64,000 nt of DNA from Qipengyuania marincola (GTDB lineage: Bacteria > Pseudomonadota > Alphaproteobacteria > Sphingomonadales > Sphingomonadaceae). Each line of letters begins with the position of its first letter. The first letter of the stretch is position 1. The notes below the pieces were generated by a model that was not told where the DNA came from, made no database searches, and saw only the letters and a program-made list of their open reading frames with translations. Shown here in pieces: positions 54,650 through 64,000 of this stretch. The translations under genes were made by a program, and so were the position numbers. The stretch is taken from contig NZ_JARULC010000002.1 of NCBI RefSeq assembly GCF_029688625.1, positions 248,001-312,000 on the forward strand, read 5' to 3'.

Positions 54650-56986
54650 ATGGCCACGCGCGCTGGCGCAGCACCCGACTGGCGGGCGGCATTCCGCCGC
54701 TCCTTCCGCCGTGCCACGCATATGGCCGGGGCAGGGCTGCTGTTCGCCCTCATGCTGTTCCTCACCTTGTCGCTGGCCAGCTACACACAGACCGATCCGA
54801 GCCCGTCGACCGCCGCTTCGGGAGAGCGGATCGGCAACTGGATGGGCCTCAGCGGGGCGTGGGCTGCAGAACGAGCCTTCAATTTCTTCGGCATCACCTC
54901 CGTCCTGCTGCTGCCGCTGCTCTATATCTCCGCCCGTCGCTTGTGGACCGGCGTGGAGGATGGTGACGAAGAGGAAACGCCCGGGCGCTGGTGGGCCCCC
55001 TTCGCCATGCTCCTGGCGGCGATGGTGCTCCTCGGCACGGTGCTGGCGCTGCTCTTCGATCCGGCCACGGGCAGCCTGCCGGCGGGTCTGGGCGGGCTGT
55101 TCGGCCAGCTCGGCGGCCTCGGCATCGAGGCAGCAGCAGACCGCTTCGGAGAGGCAGCCTCGGGCTGGATCGTTCTCGCCGTGGCCCTGCTCGCGCTGGG
55201 CGGCGGCATCGCGCTGGTGACGCGCGTTTTCGCGATCGACTGGGCGCAGTTCCTCACCCTCCCCGATTTCCTGCGCCGCCGCCCGGCGCTGATCGATGGC
55301 GACCTGCCGCTCATGCCCAAGCGGCAGAAACGCGCGAAACCGGCGAAGGCGGAGGACGAAGACGCCCAGCCGATCGAATTTCGCGAACCGCGCCGCGCGC
55401 CCGAGATCGCCGATCCCGCCCCCACGCCTGCGCAGCCGAAACCGGCAAAGGCCAAGCAGCGCGACATGTTCGCAAATTACCAGCTGCCGACGCTGGAATT
55501 GCTCGACGATCCGCCCGCCAACGCCGCCCCCAAGCTCGACAAGATGGCGCTGGAACGCAATGCGCGCCTGCTCGAAAACGTGCTCGACGATTTCAACGTG
55601 AAGGGTGAAATCACCGCCGTGCGTGCCGGCCCGGTGGTGACAATGTACGAGCTGGAGCCTGCGCCGGGCATCAAGGCCAGCCGCGTCGTCGGCCTGGCCG
55701 AGGATATCGCGCGCAATATGAGCGCGATCAGCGCGCGCGTATCGCCGATCCCGGGCAAGACCGTGATCGGCATCGAGCTGCCCAATGCCGACCGCCAGAT
55801 GGTGAGCTACAAGCAGCTCGCCGCCAGCGCCGCCTTCGTCGACAGCAAGGGCAGCCTGCCGATGATCCTGGGCAAGGACATCGCGGGCGAGCCGATCGTC
55901 GCCGACCTGGCCGCCATGCCCCACCTTCTGGTCGCGGGCACCACCGGCAGCGGTAAGTCGGTCGGCCTCAATGCGATCCTGCTCTCGCTGCTCTACCGCT
56001 TCACGCCCGACGAGTGCCGGTTGATCCTGATCGATCCCAAGGTGCTGGAGCTCAAGACCTACGACGACATTCCCCACCTCCTCAGCCCCGTGGTGACCGA
56101 GCCGCACAAGAGCGTGCGCGCGCTGAAATGGGCGGTCGAGGAGATGGAGAAGCGCTATCGCATGATGTCGAGCGTGAACTCGCGCAATATCGCGGGCTTC
56201 AACGAGAAGGTGAAGAAGGCAGCCGAGAAGGGCAAACCGCTCGGCCGCCGCGTGCAGACCGGCTTCGATCCCGAGACTGGCGAGGAAATCTACGAGGAAG
56301 AGCAGCTCGATTACGAACCGCTGCCGCTGATCGTGCTGATCGTCGACGAGTTGGCCGATCTGATGGTCACCGTCGGCAAGGAAATAGAGGTGCTGATCCA
56401 GCGCCTCAGCCAGAAGAGCCGCGCTGCCGGCATCCACCTGATCATGGCGACGCAGCGCCCCTCGGTCGACGTCATCACCGGCGTCATCAAGGCCAACCTG
56501 CCGACCCGCATCAGCTTCAAGGTCACCAGCCGCATCGACAGCCGCACGATTCTGGGCGAACAGGGCGCGGAGCAGCTGCTCGGCAAGGGCGACATGCTCT
56601 ACAAGCCCAACACCGGCGCGATGATCCGCGTGCACGGACCCTTCGTATCCGACGAAGAGGTCGAGAAGGTCGCCGACCACTGGCGCGCGCAGGGCAAGCC
56701 CGATTACGTCGATGCGGTCACCGAGGAGCCGGAGGACGGCGGCTACAGCTTCGAGGACGAGTTCACCGCTTCGGACGACCCGGACGAGCGCAAATACCGC
56801 CAAGCCTGCCAGATCGTGATCGAGAACCAGAAGGCCAGCGGATCGTGGCTCCAGCGCCAGATGGGCGTGGGCTACAACACGGCAGCCAAATGGATCGAGC
56901 GGATGGAGAGCGAAGGGCTTGTCGGCCCGGCCAACCATGTCGGCCGCCGCGAAATTTTCCGCGACCAGGACGGCAATCCGATCTAG
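54650..56986 (+). CDS. ftsK: DNA translocase FtsK
   Basis: A 778-residue FtsK/SpoIIIE motor with four N-terminal transmembrane segments (about residues 25-200), an acidic and proline-rich linker, and the ATPase: Walker A GTTGSGKS near residue 430, Walker B LIVLIVDELADLMV. The C-terminal gamma winged-helix (QIVIENQKASGSWLQRQMGVGYNTAAKWIERM) reads KOPS-type DNA signals. It links chromosome segregation with division. GAAGG precedes the ATG. The linker is short compared with E. coli FtsK (about 1330 residues). The DUF389 gene follows by 10 bases. Confidence 0.96.
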   Translation: MATRAGAAPDWRAAFRRSFRRATHMAGAGLLFALMLFLTLSLASYTQTDPSPSTAASGERIGNWMGLSGAWAAERAFNFFGITSVLLLPLLYISARRLWTGVEDGDEEETPGRWWAPFAMLLAAMVLLGTVLALLFDPATGSLPAGLGGLFGQLGGLGIEAAADRFGEAASGWIVLAVALLALGGGIALVTRVFAIDWAQFLTLPDFLRRRPALIDGDLPLMPKRQKRAKPAKAEDEDAQPIEFREPRRAPEIADPAPTPAQPKPAKAKQRDMFANYQLPTLELLDDPPANAAPKLDKMALERNARLLENVLDDFNVKGEITAVRAGPVVTMYELEPAPGIKASRVVGLAEDIARNMSAISARVSPIPGKTVIGIELPNADRQMVSYKQLAASAAFVDSKGSLPMILGKDIAGEPIVADLAAMPHLLVAGTTGSGKSVGLNAILLSLLYRFTPDECRLILIDPKVLELKTYDDIPHLLSPVVTEPHKSVRALKWAVEEMEKRYRMMSSVNSRNIAGFNEKVKKAAEKGKPLGRRVQTGFDPETGEEIYEEEQLDYEPLPLIVLIVDELADLMVTVGKEIEVLIQRLSQKSRAAGIHLIMATQRPSVDVITGVIKANLPTRISFKVTSRIDSRTILGEQGAEQLLGKGDMLYKPNTGAMIRVHGPFVSDEEVEKVADHWRAQGKPDYVDAVTEEPEDGGYSFEDEFTASDDPDERKYRQACQIVIENQKASGSWLQRQMGVGYNTAAKWIERMESEGLVGPANHVGRREIFRDQDGNPI

Positions 56987-56996
56987 ATCGCCAACG

Positions 56997-58544
56997 ATGG
57001 GACGGATAGTCGAACCTGCCAGCGCGGGGAAGCAGCGCGAGACGCCCGGTTGGGTGCACAGCCCGATCGGCAGGGCCCTGGTGCCCCTGCGCCGCTGGTG
57101 GCTAGACCACGTCATCGACAGTGTCGATCACACCCAGGTCATCGCCAAGGTCGCCAGCGAATGCACCAACAGCCCGCGCTATATCTTCATGACGATGATG
57201 TCGGCGGGCATCGCGATCCTGGGCATGCTGCTCTCCTCGCCGGCCGTGGTGATCGGCGCGATGCTGCTTTCACCGCTGATGAGCCCGATCCTCGGGGCCG
57301 GCTTCGCGCTTGCGACGGGCAAGATCAAGTGGCTCCAGATCTGCGTGAAGGCACTGGCCATTGGCACAATAGCGGCGGTTGCCTTCACGGCGCTGATCGT
57401 GCTCGTTTCGCCGCTCAAGACCGTGACGCCGGAAATCGCGGCGCGCACCCAGCCGAACCTGTTCGACCTGCTGGTGGCGCTGTTCTCCTCGCTCGCGGGA
57501 TCATACGCCATGATCCGGGGGCGCGAGGGCACGATCGTCGGCGTGGCCATTGCGACAGCGCTGATGCCGCCTCTTGCAGCTGTGGGATACGGCCTTGCGA
57601 CCTTGAACTGGACCGTCTTCGGCGGGGCGCTGGCGCTGTATGTCACGAACTTCCTGACCATCGCGCTGAGCGCCACGATCATGGCCCGCCTGTACGGTTT
57701 TCGCACCAATCTCTCGACCCGCCAGGGCTGGTTTCAGAACGTGGGCATATTCGTGGTCTTCACGCTGCTCGCCATTCCGCTCGGCCTGTCGCTGCGGCAG
57801 ATTGCATTCGAGGCCAACGCTCAGCGTGTCGTCCAGTCGACCATCGCCGACAGCTTCCCGGGCAAGGCGCGCGTCAGCGACCTGGCGATCGACTGGGACA
57901 GCCAGCCTGCGACAATCACGGGCACGGTGTTCACGCCCGAGTTCAATTCGCGGGCGGATGCGGAGATCGCGCGGCGCCTGACCGGCCGGTTCGACCAGCC
58001 GGTGGCGGTTGCGCTCGACCAGTTCCGCGTCGGCGCCGATCCGGGCGCTGCCGAGCAGGCGCAATTGGCGCAGGCCCGCGCGGAGCAACAGGCAGCGGCG
58101 ACCGAGGCGCAGATCAATCGGATGATCGACCAGCTCGCCGTGGTGGCCGGCGTCGACCGGTCGGCCGTGACGGTCGATCGCGGCAATCGCCGGGCGATCG
58201 TGCAAGCGGCGGACCTGCCCGGCCTTTCGCTGTCCGGCTGGCAACTGCTGGAACAGCGCATCGACCGGACAGCACCCGACTGGACCATCGAGCTGCGCCC
58301 CCCGGTGCTGGCCTTGCCGGCAATCCCTCTTGCAAATGGCGAACCGACCGATGCGGGGCTGCGGGCGCAGGACGCGGTCCTCTGGGCTGCTACACGCACC
58401 GGGCTGCCCATCGTGGTTTCGGGCGGCGGCGCGGCGGGCGATTCGCTGGTTGCAGCCTTGCGCAGCGAGGGCGTACAGGTCACGAAAGCCGAGGGCGGGT
58501 CCGCGGACCGGATCGACGCGCGCTGGCAAGCGCTGCCGCAATAA
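56997..58544 (+). CDS. DUF389 family membrane protein
   Basis: A 515-residue protein. The N-terminal half is the DUF389 domain: IGAMLLSPLMSPILGAGFALATG, LATALMPPLA-like block (here IATALMPPLAAVGYGLA), about seven transmembrane segments. The C-terminal half is soluble, acidic/alanine rich and helical (QLAQARAEQQAAATEAQINRM) with OmpA-like or BON-like repeats. The start is at 56997, 10 bases after ftsK, without a visible Shine-Dalgarno sequence, which fits translational coupling. Function unknown. Confidence 0.8.
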   Translation: MGRIVEPASAGKQRETPGWVHSPIGRALVPLRRWWLDHVIDSVDHTQVIAKVASECTNSPRYIFMTMMSAGIAILGMLLSSPAVVIGAMLLSPLMSPILGAGFALATGKIKWLQICVKALAIGTIAAVAFTALIVLVSPLKTVTPEIAARTQPNLFDLLVALFSSLAGSYAMIRGREGTIVGVAIATALMPPLAAVGYGLATLNWTVFGGALALYVTNFLTIALSATIMARLYGFRTNLSTRQGWFQNVGIFVVFTLLAIPLGLSLRQIAFEANAQRVVQSTIADSFPGKARVSDLAIDWDSQPATITGTVFTPEFNSRADAEIARRLTGRFDQPVAVALDQFRVGADPGAAEQAQLAQARAEQQAAATEAQINRMIDQLAVVAGVDRSAVTVDRGNRRAIVQAADLPGLSLSGWQLLEQRIDRTAPDWTIELRPPVLALPAIPLANGEPTDAGLRAQDAVLWAATRTGLPIVVSGGGAAGDSLVAALRSEGVQVTKAEGGSADRIDARWQALPQ

Positions 58545-58623
58545 GATTACAAGAGGGGCGCATCCGCTTGCCGTCCGGCAGGTCCGGTCCTAACGGCCTT
58601 CGCCAGAGAAGGAGACAGCGGCC

Positions 58624-59739
58624 ATGCGCATCGGCAGCCCCAAGGAAATCAAGAACCACGAATACCGTGTCGGCCTGACGCCCGAGAGCGTGCGCGAACT
58701 GACCGCGCGAGGCCACGAAGTGTGGATCGAGACGCGGGCCGGTGCCGGGATCGATGCGACCGACGCGCAATATGTCGATGCCGGCGCAAAAATCGTCGAT
58801 GGGCCGGACCCGATCTTCGCCGAATGCGAAATGGTGGTGAAGGTCAAGGAACCGCAGGCGGTGGAGCGGGCCAAGCTGCGCGAGGACCAGATCCTCTACA
58901 CCTACCTCCACCTTGCGCCCGATCCTGACCAGACCCGGGATCTTGTCGCCAGCGGCGTTACCGCGATCGCCTACGAAACCGTCACCGGCCCGCGCAACCA
59001 GTTGCCGCTGCTCAAACCCATGAGCCAGGTCGCCGGGCGCATGAGCGTGCAGGCGGGCGCCAGCGCGCTGGAAAAGGCGCATGGCGGGCGCGGCGTGCTG
59101 CTGGGCGGCGTGCCCGGTGTGATGCCGGGCAAGGTCGCGATCATCGGTGGCGGGGTCGTCGGGTTCAACGCGGCGCAGATGGCGGTCGGCCTCGGCGCCG
59201 ACGTGACCATTCTCGACCGCGATCCAGAAGTGCTGGAAAAGGTTGGCACCTTCTTCGAAGCACGCGCCTCGACCCGCTTTTCCAATCGCGCGAACCTGCA
59301 TGACGCCGTGTGTCAGGCGGACCTTGTCATCGGCGCGGTTCTGATTCCGGGTGCCGCTGCTCCCAAGCTCGTCACGCGCGAGATGCTGGGCGACATGCAG
59401 AAGGGCGCGGTGCTGGTCGACGTCGCGATCGACCAGGGCGGCTGCTTCGAGACCAGCAAGCCGACGACCCATGCCGAACCGACCTATGTGGTCGATGACA
59501 TCGTTCACTATTGCGTGGCCAACATGCCGGGCGCAGTCGCGCGCACCAGCACTTACGCGCTCAACAATGTGACCCTGCCGCATGCACTGCGGATCGCCGA
59601 TCTCGGCTGGCGCGAAGCGCTGCGCAGCGATCCGCACCTCGCCGAAGGGCTCAATGTGCACAAGGGCACGGTGACTTACGAGGCCGTGGCGAACGAACTC
59701 GGCTATGAATACCGCACGGTCGCGGACATCCTCGGCTAG
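58624..59739 (+). CDS. ald: alanine dehydrogenase
   Basis: A 371-residue NAD-dependent enzyme converting L-alanine to pyruvate and ammonia. Family blocks: [35 protein letters not shown] with the substrate-binding lysine, [10 protein letters not shown] with the catalytic histidine, the Rossmann motif [21 protein letters not shown], and [14 protein letters not shown] with the catalytic aspartate. AAGGAG lies 8 bases before the ATG. Its stop codon overlaps the convergent thioesterase stop by 4 bases. Confidence 0.96.
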   Translation: MRIGSPKEIKNHEYRVGLTPESVRELTARGHEVWIETRAGAGIDATDAQYVDAGAKIVDGPDPIFAECEMVVKVKEPQAVERAKLREDQILYTYLHLAPDPDQTRDLVASGVTAIAYETVTGPRNQLPLLKPMSQVAGRMSVQAGASALEKAHGGRGVLLGGVPGVMPGKVAIIGGGVVGFNAAQMAVGLGADVTILDRDPEVLEKVGTFFEARASTRFSNRANLHDAVCQADLVIGAVLIPGAAAPKLVTREMLGDMQKGAVLVDVAIDQGGCFETSKPTTHAEPTYVVDDIVHYCVANMPGAVARTSTYALNNVTLPHALRIADLGWREALRSDPHLAEGLNVHKGTVTYEAVANELGYEYRTVADILG

Positions 59740-60131
59740 GCGAAAGGCTCCAGCACTTCGGCCCGCACGCGCATCAGCCGCTGTGTGGCCCGGTCGAGCA
59801 TGGCCCAGGTGGTCGTAGCGGAGACAATCACCTTGCCCGCCTGATCGCGGAAATCCACCCGCCGGGTGGAGGTCGCGCCGCGTGCCGGGCCTTCGATCCA
59901 GGTCTCGCCGGTGACGCTCTGCCCCGCGTCGATATTGCCACGATAATCGATTTCGTGGCGGATCACGACCCAGAAGAACGCCTCCCGATCCTGTGGACGC
60001 GCGACCGCCTCCCAATGCGAGGTTGCCATGTCCTGGATCCACTGCACCCAGACGGCATTGTTGACGTGGCCGAGCTCGTCGATGTGTTCGGGCCGGGCGG
60101 TGAAGGTCTTCTCGAAGGTCGGTGCCGTCAC
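59736..60131 (-). CDS. acyl-CoA thioesterase, 4HBT hotdog family
   Basis: A 131-residue single hotdog domain. The YbgC/4HBT active-site block HIDELGHVNNAVWVQWIQDMA contains the aspartate that activates water; IDYRGNIDAGQSVTGETWI follows. The most likely start is a GTG at 60131 overlapping the stop of the upstream peptidase gene (GTGA), giving MTAPTFEKTF. It hydrolyses a small-acyl CoA thioester; substrate unknown. It is transcribed with ptrB. Confidence 0.87.
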   Translation of the reverse strand: MTAPTFEKTFTARPEHIDELGHVNNAVWVQWIQDMATSHWEAVARPQDREAFFWVVIRHEIDYRGNIDAGQSVTGETWIEGPARGATSTRRVDFRDQAGKVIVSATTTWAMLDRATQRLMRVRAEVLEPFA

Positions 60132-62197
60132 GTCTCGACGCCCAGCTGCCACAGCACGAAGGCGACCTCCTCCGCCGCCTCGCGTATGCTTTCGAAGCGG
60201 CCCGACTTGCCGCCATGGCCAGCGCCCATGTTGGTCTTGAGCAACAGCTCGTTGTCGTCGGTTTTGAGTTCGCGCAGCTTGGCCACCCATTTGGCCGGCT
60301 CCCAATAGGTCACGCGCGGATCGTTGAGGCCGGCAGTCACCAGCATCGGCGGATAGTCCTGCGCCACCACCTGGTCGTAAGGGCTGTAGCTCAGGATATA
60401 GGCGAAGGCCTGTTTCGACAGGATCGGATTGCCCCATTCGGGCCATTCGCCCGGGGTCAGCGGGAGGCTCTCGTCGAGCATGGTCGCAAGCACATCGACG
60501 AAGGGGACATGCGCCACGATCGCGCCCCATAGCTGTGGATCGGTATTTGCGACCACGCCCATCAACTCGCCGCCCGCCGAGCCGCCGGAAATGCTGATCC
60601 TGCCTTCTTCGGTATAGCCCTTCGCCGCGAGTCCTTTCGCGACATCGACGAAATCGGTGAAAGTGTTCAGCCGCTCGTTGAGCTTGCCCTGAAGGTACCA
60701 TTTGCGGCCCAGATCGTCGCCGCCGCGGATATGGGCGATGGCATAGGCAAAGCCACGATCGACGAGGCTGAGACGCGTGGTCGAAAAGCCCGGCGGCACG
60801 GCATAGCCATATGCGCCATAGGCATAGAGATGCAGCGGGCCGGGGCCATCCGGCCGGTCCTTGCGCATCACTACGCTGACGGGGATCATCGTGCCGTCGC
60901 GCGCCTCGATCTCGACGCGCTCGGTGGTGTAGGCTTCCGGATCGTAGCCGCTCGGGATTTCCTGCTGCTTGAGCAGTTCCAGCTCGCCGCTTTCGACGTG
61001 ATAGTCGAACACCGAATCCGGCGTGACCATGCTCTGATAGGACAGGCGCAGCTTATCCTGGTGGTACTCGGGATTGTTCGTCAGCCCAGCCGTAAAGCTC
61101 GCTTCCGCAAAGGCGATCGGCTTGACCAGATTGGGGTCCGAATAGGAGCGCAGCTGAATCTGGTCGAGCCCTTTGATTCGCCCCTCGGTGACGTAGAAAT
61201 CGCGGTAGAGTTCGAAGCCGTCGAGATAGAATTCGTCCGACCCCTCGATCAGTGTCGTCCATTCGTCAGGCCTGTCGAGCGGCGCGGTGGCGAGGCGGAA
61301 ATTGACATGATCGTCGTTGGTGTGGACCCAGACGGTTCCGTCCCGCACATCGACATCATATTCGATGCCCTTCATGCGCGGCTTGACGAGGATCGGTTCC
61401 GCCGTCGGATCGTCCGCCGGCACCAGCCGCACTTCGCTGGTCTCGTTGTCGCCGGTCGATATGACCAGCCAGTCCTCCTGCGCGCTGAGCCCGGCACCGA
61501 CGCGGAAACCCTCGTCCAGCGTCTCGCGGTAGAGCTCGACATCCTCCGACAGCGGCGTGCCCAGCACGTGCAGCGTGGCATCGTGAACGCGCCAGTTTTC
61601 GTCGGCGAGGCCATAGACCAGCGCCGCGTCGCCCATCACCCAGACCAGGCCGGACAGCGTGCCGGGGATCTCGTCGGGCAGATGCTCGCCGGTTTCGAGG
61701 TTCTTCACACGCGCGGTGAACCGCTCCGACCCGTTGGTGTCGACCGAGTAGGCGAGCAGCTTGCCGTTCTGCGAGACGGAGAAGGTACCGAGGCGAAAAT
61801 ATTCACGCCCCTCGGCCAGTTCGTTTTCGTCGAGGATCAGCTGGTCTTCACCGCCCCCGACAGCCTTGCGGTAGTATTTGCGATACTCCGCCCCCTCTTC
61901 GAATTCCGACCAATAGAGGAAGTCGCCTCGCCGCTGGGGCACGGTCGAATCGTCCTCTTTGATGCGCGCCTTCATCTCCTTGAAGAGTTCTTCGACCAGT
62001 TCCTGCTGCGGTTCCATCCGCGCTTCGAACCACGCATTCTCCGCTTCGAGATGCTCGAGCACGCCCTTGTCCTCGACCGTCGGATAGCCGGGGTCGCGCA
62101 GCCAAGCGTAGGGATCGCCGATGGTGATCCCGTGATGCGAGTAGGAAAAGTCGCGTTTCTCGGCTTTGGGCGGCTCGGTGGGGCGGCTGGTCGAAAT
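60128..62197 (-). CDS. ptrB: oligopeptidase B (S9 family) with apparent ATT start codon
   Basis: A prolyl oligopeptidase-family serine protease of 689 residues if begun at ATT 62197. Catalytic serine is in SGGSAGGELMG, aspartate in LNDPRVTYWEP, histidine in MGAGHGGKSGRF; an N-terminal beta-propeller precedes them. The first 45 residues from the ATT (ISTSRPTEPPKAEKRDFS, then HHGITIGDPYAWLRDPGYP) match the family N-terminus, so translation must begin upstream of the first GTG at 62062. Between that ATT and an in-frame TAG just upstream there is no ATG, GTG or TTG; AAGGAG sits 7 bases before the ATT. Its role is peptide degradation in the cytoplasm. Confidence 0.9.
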   Translation of the reverse strand: MSTSRPTEPPKAEKRDFSYSHHGITIGDPYAWLRDPGYPTVEDKGVLEHLEAENAWFEARMEPQQELVEELFKEMKARIKEDDSTVPQRRGDFLYWSEFEEGAEYRKYYRKAVGGGEDQLILDENELAEGREYFRLGTFSVSQNGKLLAYSVDTNGSERFTARVKNLETGEHLPDEIPGTLSGLVWVMGDAALVYGLADENWRVHDATLHVLGTPLSEDVELYRETLDEGFRVGAGLSAQEDWLVISTGDNETSEVRLVPADDPTAEPILVKPRMKGIEYDVDVRDGTVWVHTNDDHVNFRLATAPLDRPDEWTTLIEGSDEFYLDGFELYRDFYVTEGRIKGLDQIQLRSYSDPNLVKPIAFAEASFTAGLTNNPEYHQDKLRLSYQSMVTPDSVFDYHVESGELELLKQQEIPSGYDPEAYTTERVEIEARDGTMIPVSVVMRKDRPDGPGPLHLYAYGAYGYAVPPGFSTTRLSLVDRGFAYAIAHIRGGDDLGRKWYLQGKLNERLNTFTDFVDVAKGLAAKGYTEEGRISISGGSAGGELMGVVANTDPQLWGAIVAHVPFVDVLATMLDESLPLTPGEWPEWGNPILSKQAFAYILSYSPYDQVVAQDYPPMLVTAGLNDPRVTYWEPAKWVAKLRELKTDDNELLLKTNMGAGHGGKSGRFESIREAAEEVAFVLWQLGVET

Positions 62198-62351
62198 GGG
62201 AGAACTCCTTGGCGTCGCAACGGGTGGAAATGGGTGCCGGTGAGGCGTAAGTGGGGCGCATGACCCTGCGCGCCCGACCTAAGATGGGTAGGGGCGCGCC
62301 GCAAGCGCCGGTGCGACGATCCGGCCCGACGATTCGCAAAGGACCCCGCCC

Positions 62352-64000
62352 ATGCTCATGCAGACATACGAAGCCCGCCTCGATGGATTACGCAAGGAAC
62401 TCGGCAAACGCGGCCTCGATGGCTTCGTGATCCCGATTTCCGACGAGCATATGAGCGAGTACGTCGGCAGCTATGCCCAGCGCCTCAAATGGCTGACCGG
62501 CTTCGGCGGCAGCGCGGGCAGTGCGGTGGTGCTCAAGGATCGCGCCGCCATGTTCACCGATGGCCGCTACACTGTGCAGGTGCGAGAGCAGGTCGATGGC
62601 AAGCTCTACGATTACGAGGACGTGCCCGCGACTTCGCCCGCGAAATGGATTGCAGAGACAGCACCCGAGGGCGCCACCATCGGCTATGACGCCTGGCTTC
62701 ACGGCATCGAATGGGCGGAAAGCGCGGAGAAGCTGTTCGCCAAGAAAGGCATCAAGCTGGTGCCGGTGGACGGCAATCCGATCGACGCGATTTGGGACGA
62801 CCAGCCCGAACCCTCCAGCGCCGAAGCCGCGCCGCATGACGAAAAGCTAGCCGGCCGGTCCAGCGCGGACAAGCGCGCCGAGGTCGCCGACTGGCTGAAG
62901 CGCGAGGGCTATGACGCGACCGTCGTGACAGCGCTCGATTCGGTAGCCTGGCTGCTCAATATGCGCGGCAAGGACGTCGACAACACGCCGGTCGCGCTGT
63001 CCTATGTGCTCGCCCATGCGGATGGTACGGCAGAATTGTTCATCGCGCCGGAGAAGGTGACGCCCGCCCTGTCGCAGCATCTCGGCAATGCGGTGACCGT
63101 GCGCCCACGCAGTGAATTCGAACCGGCACTCGCCGATCTCAAGGGCAAGACCGTCGCGGTCGACACGAACCGCGCGGTGGCAGGCATCTTCCATGCGCTG
63201 GAGGCAGGCGGCGCGAAGGTGGTGCGCGACGGCGATCCCACGATCATGCCCAAGGCAATCAAGACGCCTGCCGAGCAGCAGGGCCACCGCGATGCGCAGG
63301 CGCGCGACGGGGTTGCGGTCAGCCGCTTCCTGCGCTGGCTCGGCATCGAGGCGCCCAAGGGCGGCGTGGACGAACTTGCCGCCGCCGCCAAGCTGCGCGA
63401 ATTCCGCGAGGACTGCGGCATCCTGCGCGATGCGAGCTTCGACACGATCAGCGCCGCCGCCGGACACGCCGCGCTGCCGCATTACAAGGTGGACGAGGAC
63501 AGCAATATCCCGATCCCGCCGTCCTCGATCTATCTCGTCGATTCCGGCGGCCAGTATGACGACGGCACAACGGACATTACGCGCACGGTGTGGATCGGCC
63601 CCGGCGAGCCGAGCGCCGAGATGATCGAGCGCAATACCCGCGTGCTGAAGGGTCATATCCAGCTGGCGATGCAGTATTTCCCCGACCAGACGACCGGCGG
63701 CGCGCTCGACGCGCTGGCGCGCATGCATCTGTGGCAGGGCGGCGTCGATTACGGCCACGGCACCGGCCACGGCGTCGGCAGCTATCTCTCGGTCCATGAA
63801 GGGCCGCAACGCATCAGCAAGCCGGGCGGGGCCTTTCCCGGCACCGAAACGCCGCTGAGCGAAGGCATGATCCTCTCCAATGAGCCCGGTTACTACAAGC
63901 CCGGCGAATACGGCATCCGGATCGAAAACCTCGTCCTGGTGGTCGAGGCGCCGATCGCGAGCGAAGGCAAGTATCTCGGCTTCGAGACACTGACCTTCGT
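62352..64000 (+). CDS. aminopeptidase P family (M24) protein, cut by window end
   Basis: The ATG at 62352 with AAAGGA 8 bases upstream opens a frame that continues past 64000 (549 codons visible). The N-terminal two creatinase-like domains (from residue 5, ARLDGLRKELGKRG) precede the M24 metalloprotease domain. Metal ligands are visible: both aspartates in VDSGGQYDDGTTDITRT (near residue 395), histidine in YGHGTGHGVG (near 466), and glutamates in LSNEPGYY and GIRIENL. It should remove N-terminal residues preceding proline in the cytoplasm. The family is about 600 residues, so some 50 are missing. It is divergent from ptrB. Confidence 0.92.
   Translation, partial: MLMQTYEARLDGLRKELGKRGLDGFVIPISDEHMSEYVGSYAQRLKWLTGFGGSAGSAVVLKDRAAMFTDGRYTVQVREQVDGKLYDYEDVPATSPAKWIAETAPEGATIGYDAWLHGIEWAESAEKLFAKKGIKLVPVDGNPIDAIWDDQPEPSSAEAAPHDEKLAGRSSADKRAEVADWLKREGYDATVVTALDSVAWLLNMRGKDVDNTPVALSYVLAHADGTAELFIAPEKVTPALSQHLGNAVTVRPRSEFEPALADLKGKTVAVDTNRAVAGIFHALEAGGAKVVRDGDPTIMPKAIKTPAEQQGHRDAQARDGVAVSRFLRWLGIEAPKGGVDELAAAAKLREFREDCGILRDASFDTISAAAGHAALPHYKVDEDSNIPIPPSSIYLVDSGGQYDDGTTDITRTVWIGPGEPSAEMIERNTRVLKGHIQLAMQYFPDQTTGGALDALARMHLWQGGVDYGHGTGHGVGSYLSVHEGPQRISKPGGAFPGTETPLSEGMILSNEPGYYKPGEYGIRIENLVLVVEAPIASEGKYLGFETLTF

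Overview
This 64 kb window is a GC-rich chromosomal segment (about two thirds G+C by eye, except a few patches) from an alphaproteobacterium. Gene content points to Sphingomonadales, most likely the Erythrobacteraceae: a divergent sdaA/gyrB pair, HWE histidine kinase, EcfG-type promoter sequences, leucine degradation genes, and many ATGA/GTGA overlapping gene pairs. The family assignment is an inference from remembered gene content; no 16S or marker alignment was possible. There are no rRNA or tRNA genes, CRISPR arrays, insertion sequences or integrases that I can see. Coding density is very high.

Layout. 1-4.1 kb: small membrane, lipoprotein and regulator genes plus two staphylococcal-nuclease-like proteins. 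4.1-5.4 kb: a lower-GC restriction-modification cassette, a BglII-family endonuclease converging on an MT-A70 adenine methyltransferase. 5.4-11 kb: class Ia ribonucleotide reductase genes nrdB and nrdA (both minus) separated by three plus-strand genes; two of these (a hydrophilin-like protein and a DUF2171 protein) carry near-perfect EcfG general-stress promoters, the third is a diguanylate cyclase. 11-14.5 kb: two paralogous secreted TonB-C-like proteins sharing a 5'-leader inverted repeat, an alpha/beta hydrolase and a PilZ protein. 14.6-19.8 kb: nadB, an ABC ATPase, a CHCC zinc-finger protein, tldD and a small secreted protein. 19.7-25.3 kb: a minus-strand run guaA - HhH-GPD glycosylase - Nramp-like transporter - old yellow enzyme - nth. 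25.7-29.4 kb: sdaA - ZIP transporter - acyl-CoA ligase. 29.5-33.1 kb: gyrB and an AI-2E family permease. 33.1-39 kb: a tailspike-like beta-helix protein and its small partner, a WcaI-type glycosyltransferase, a TetR regulator, a DUF1295 protein and a PlsC-like acyltransferase. 39-41.8 kb: leucine catabolism pair isovaleryl-CoA dehydrogenase and methylcrotonyl-CoA carboxylase carboxyltransferase subunit. 41.9-46.3 kb: HWE histidine kinase, a lipoprotein and an Opu/Osm-type ABC transporter with a permease fused to its binding protein. 46.3-54.5 kb: DUF2147, midA and lgt; an acyl-CoA ligase coupled to glnD; yggS and a thiE-like gene. 54.6-64 kb: ftsK, DUF389, ald, a thioesterase, oligopeptidase B and a truncated-by-window aminopeptidase P.

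Most of the window is housekeeping. The most unusual points are: an oligopeptidase B gene whose only credible start codon is ATT; the two EcfG promoters; the duplicated leader hairpin over the ribosome binding sites of two paralogs; a ribonucleotide reductase with no ATP-cone in either subunit; the restriction-modification cassette; an orphan tailspike-like pair; an Nramp homologue lacking the metal-binding motif; and a probable leaderless gyrB mRNA. I found no convincing wholly new multi-gene system.
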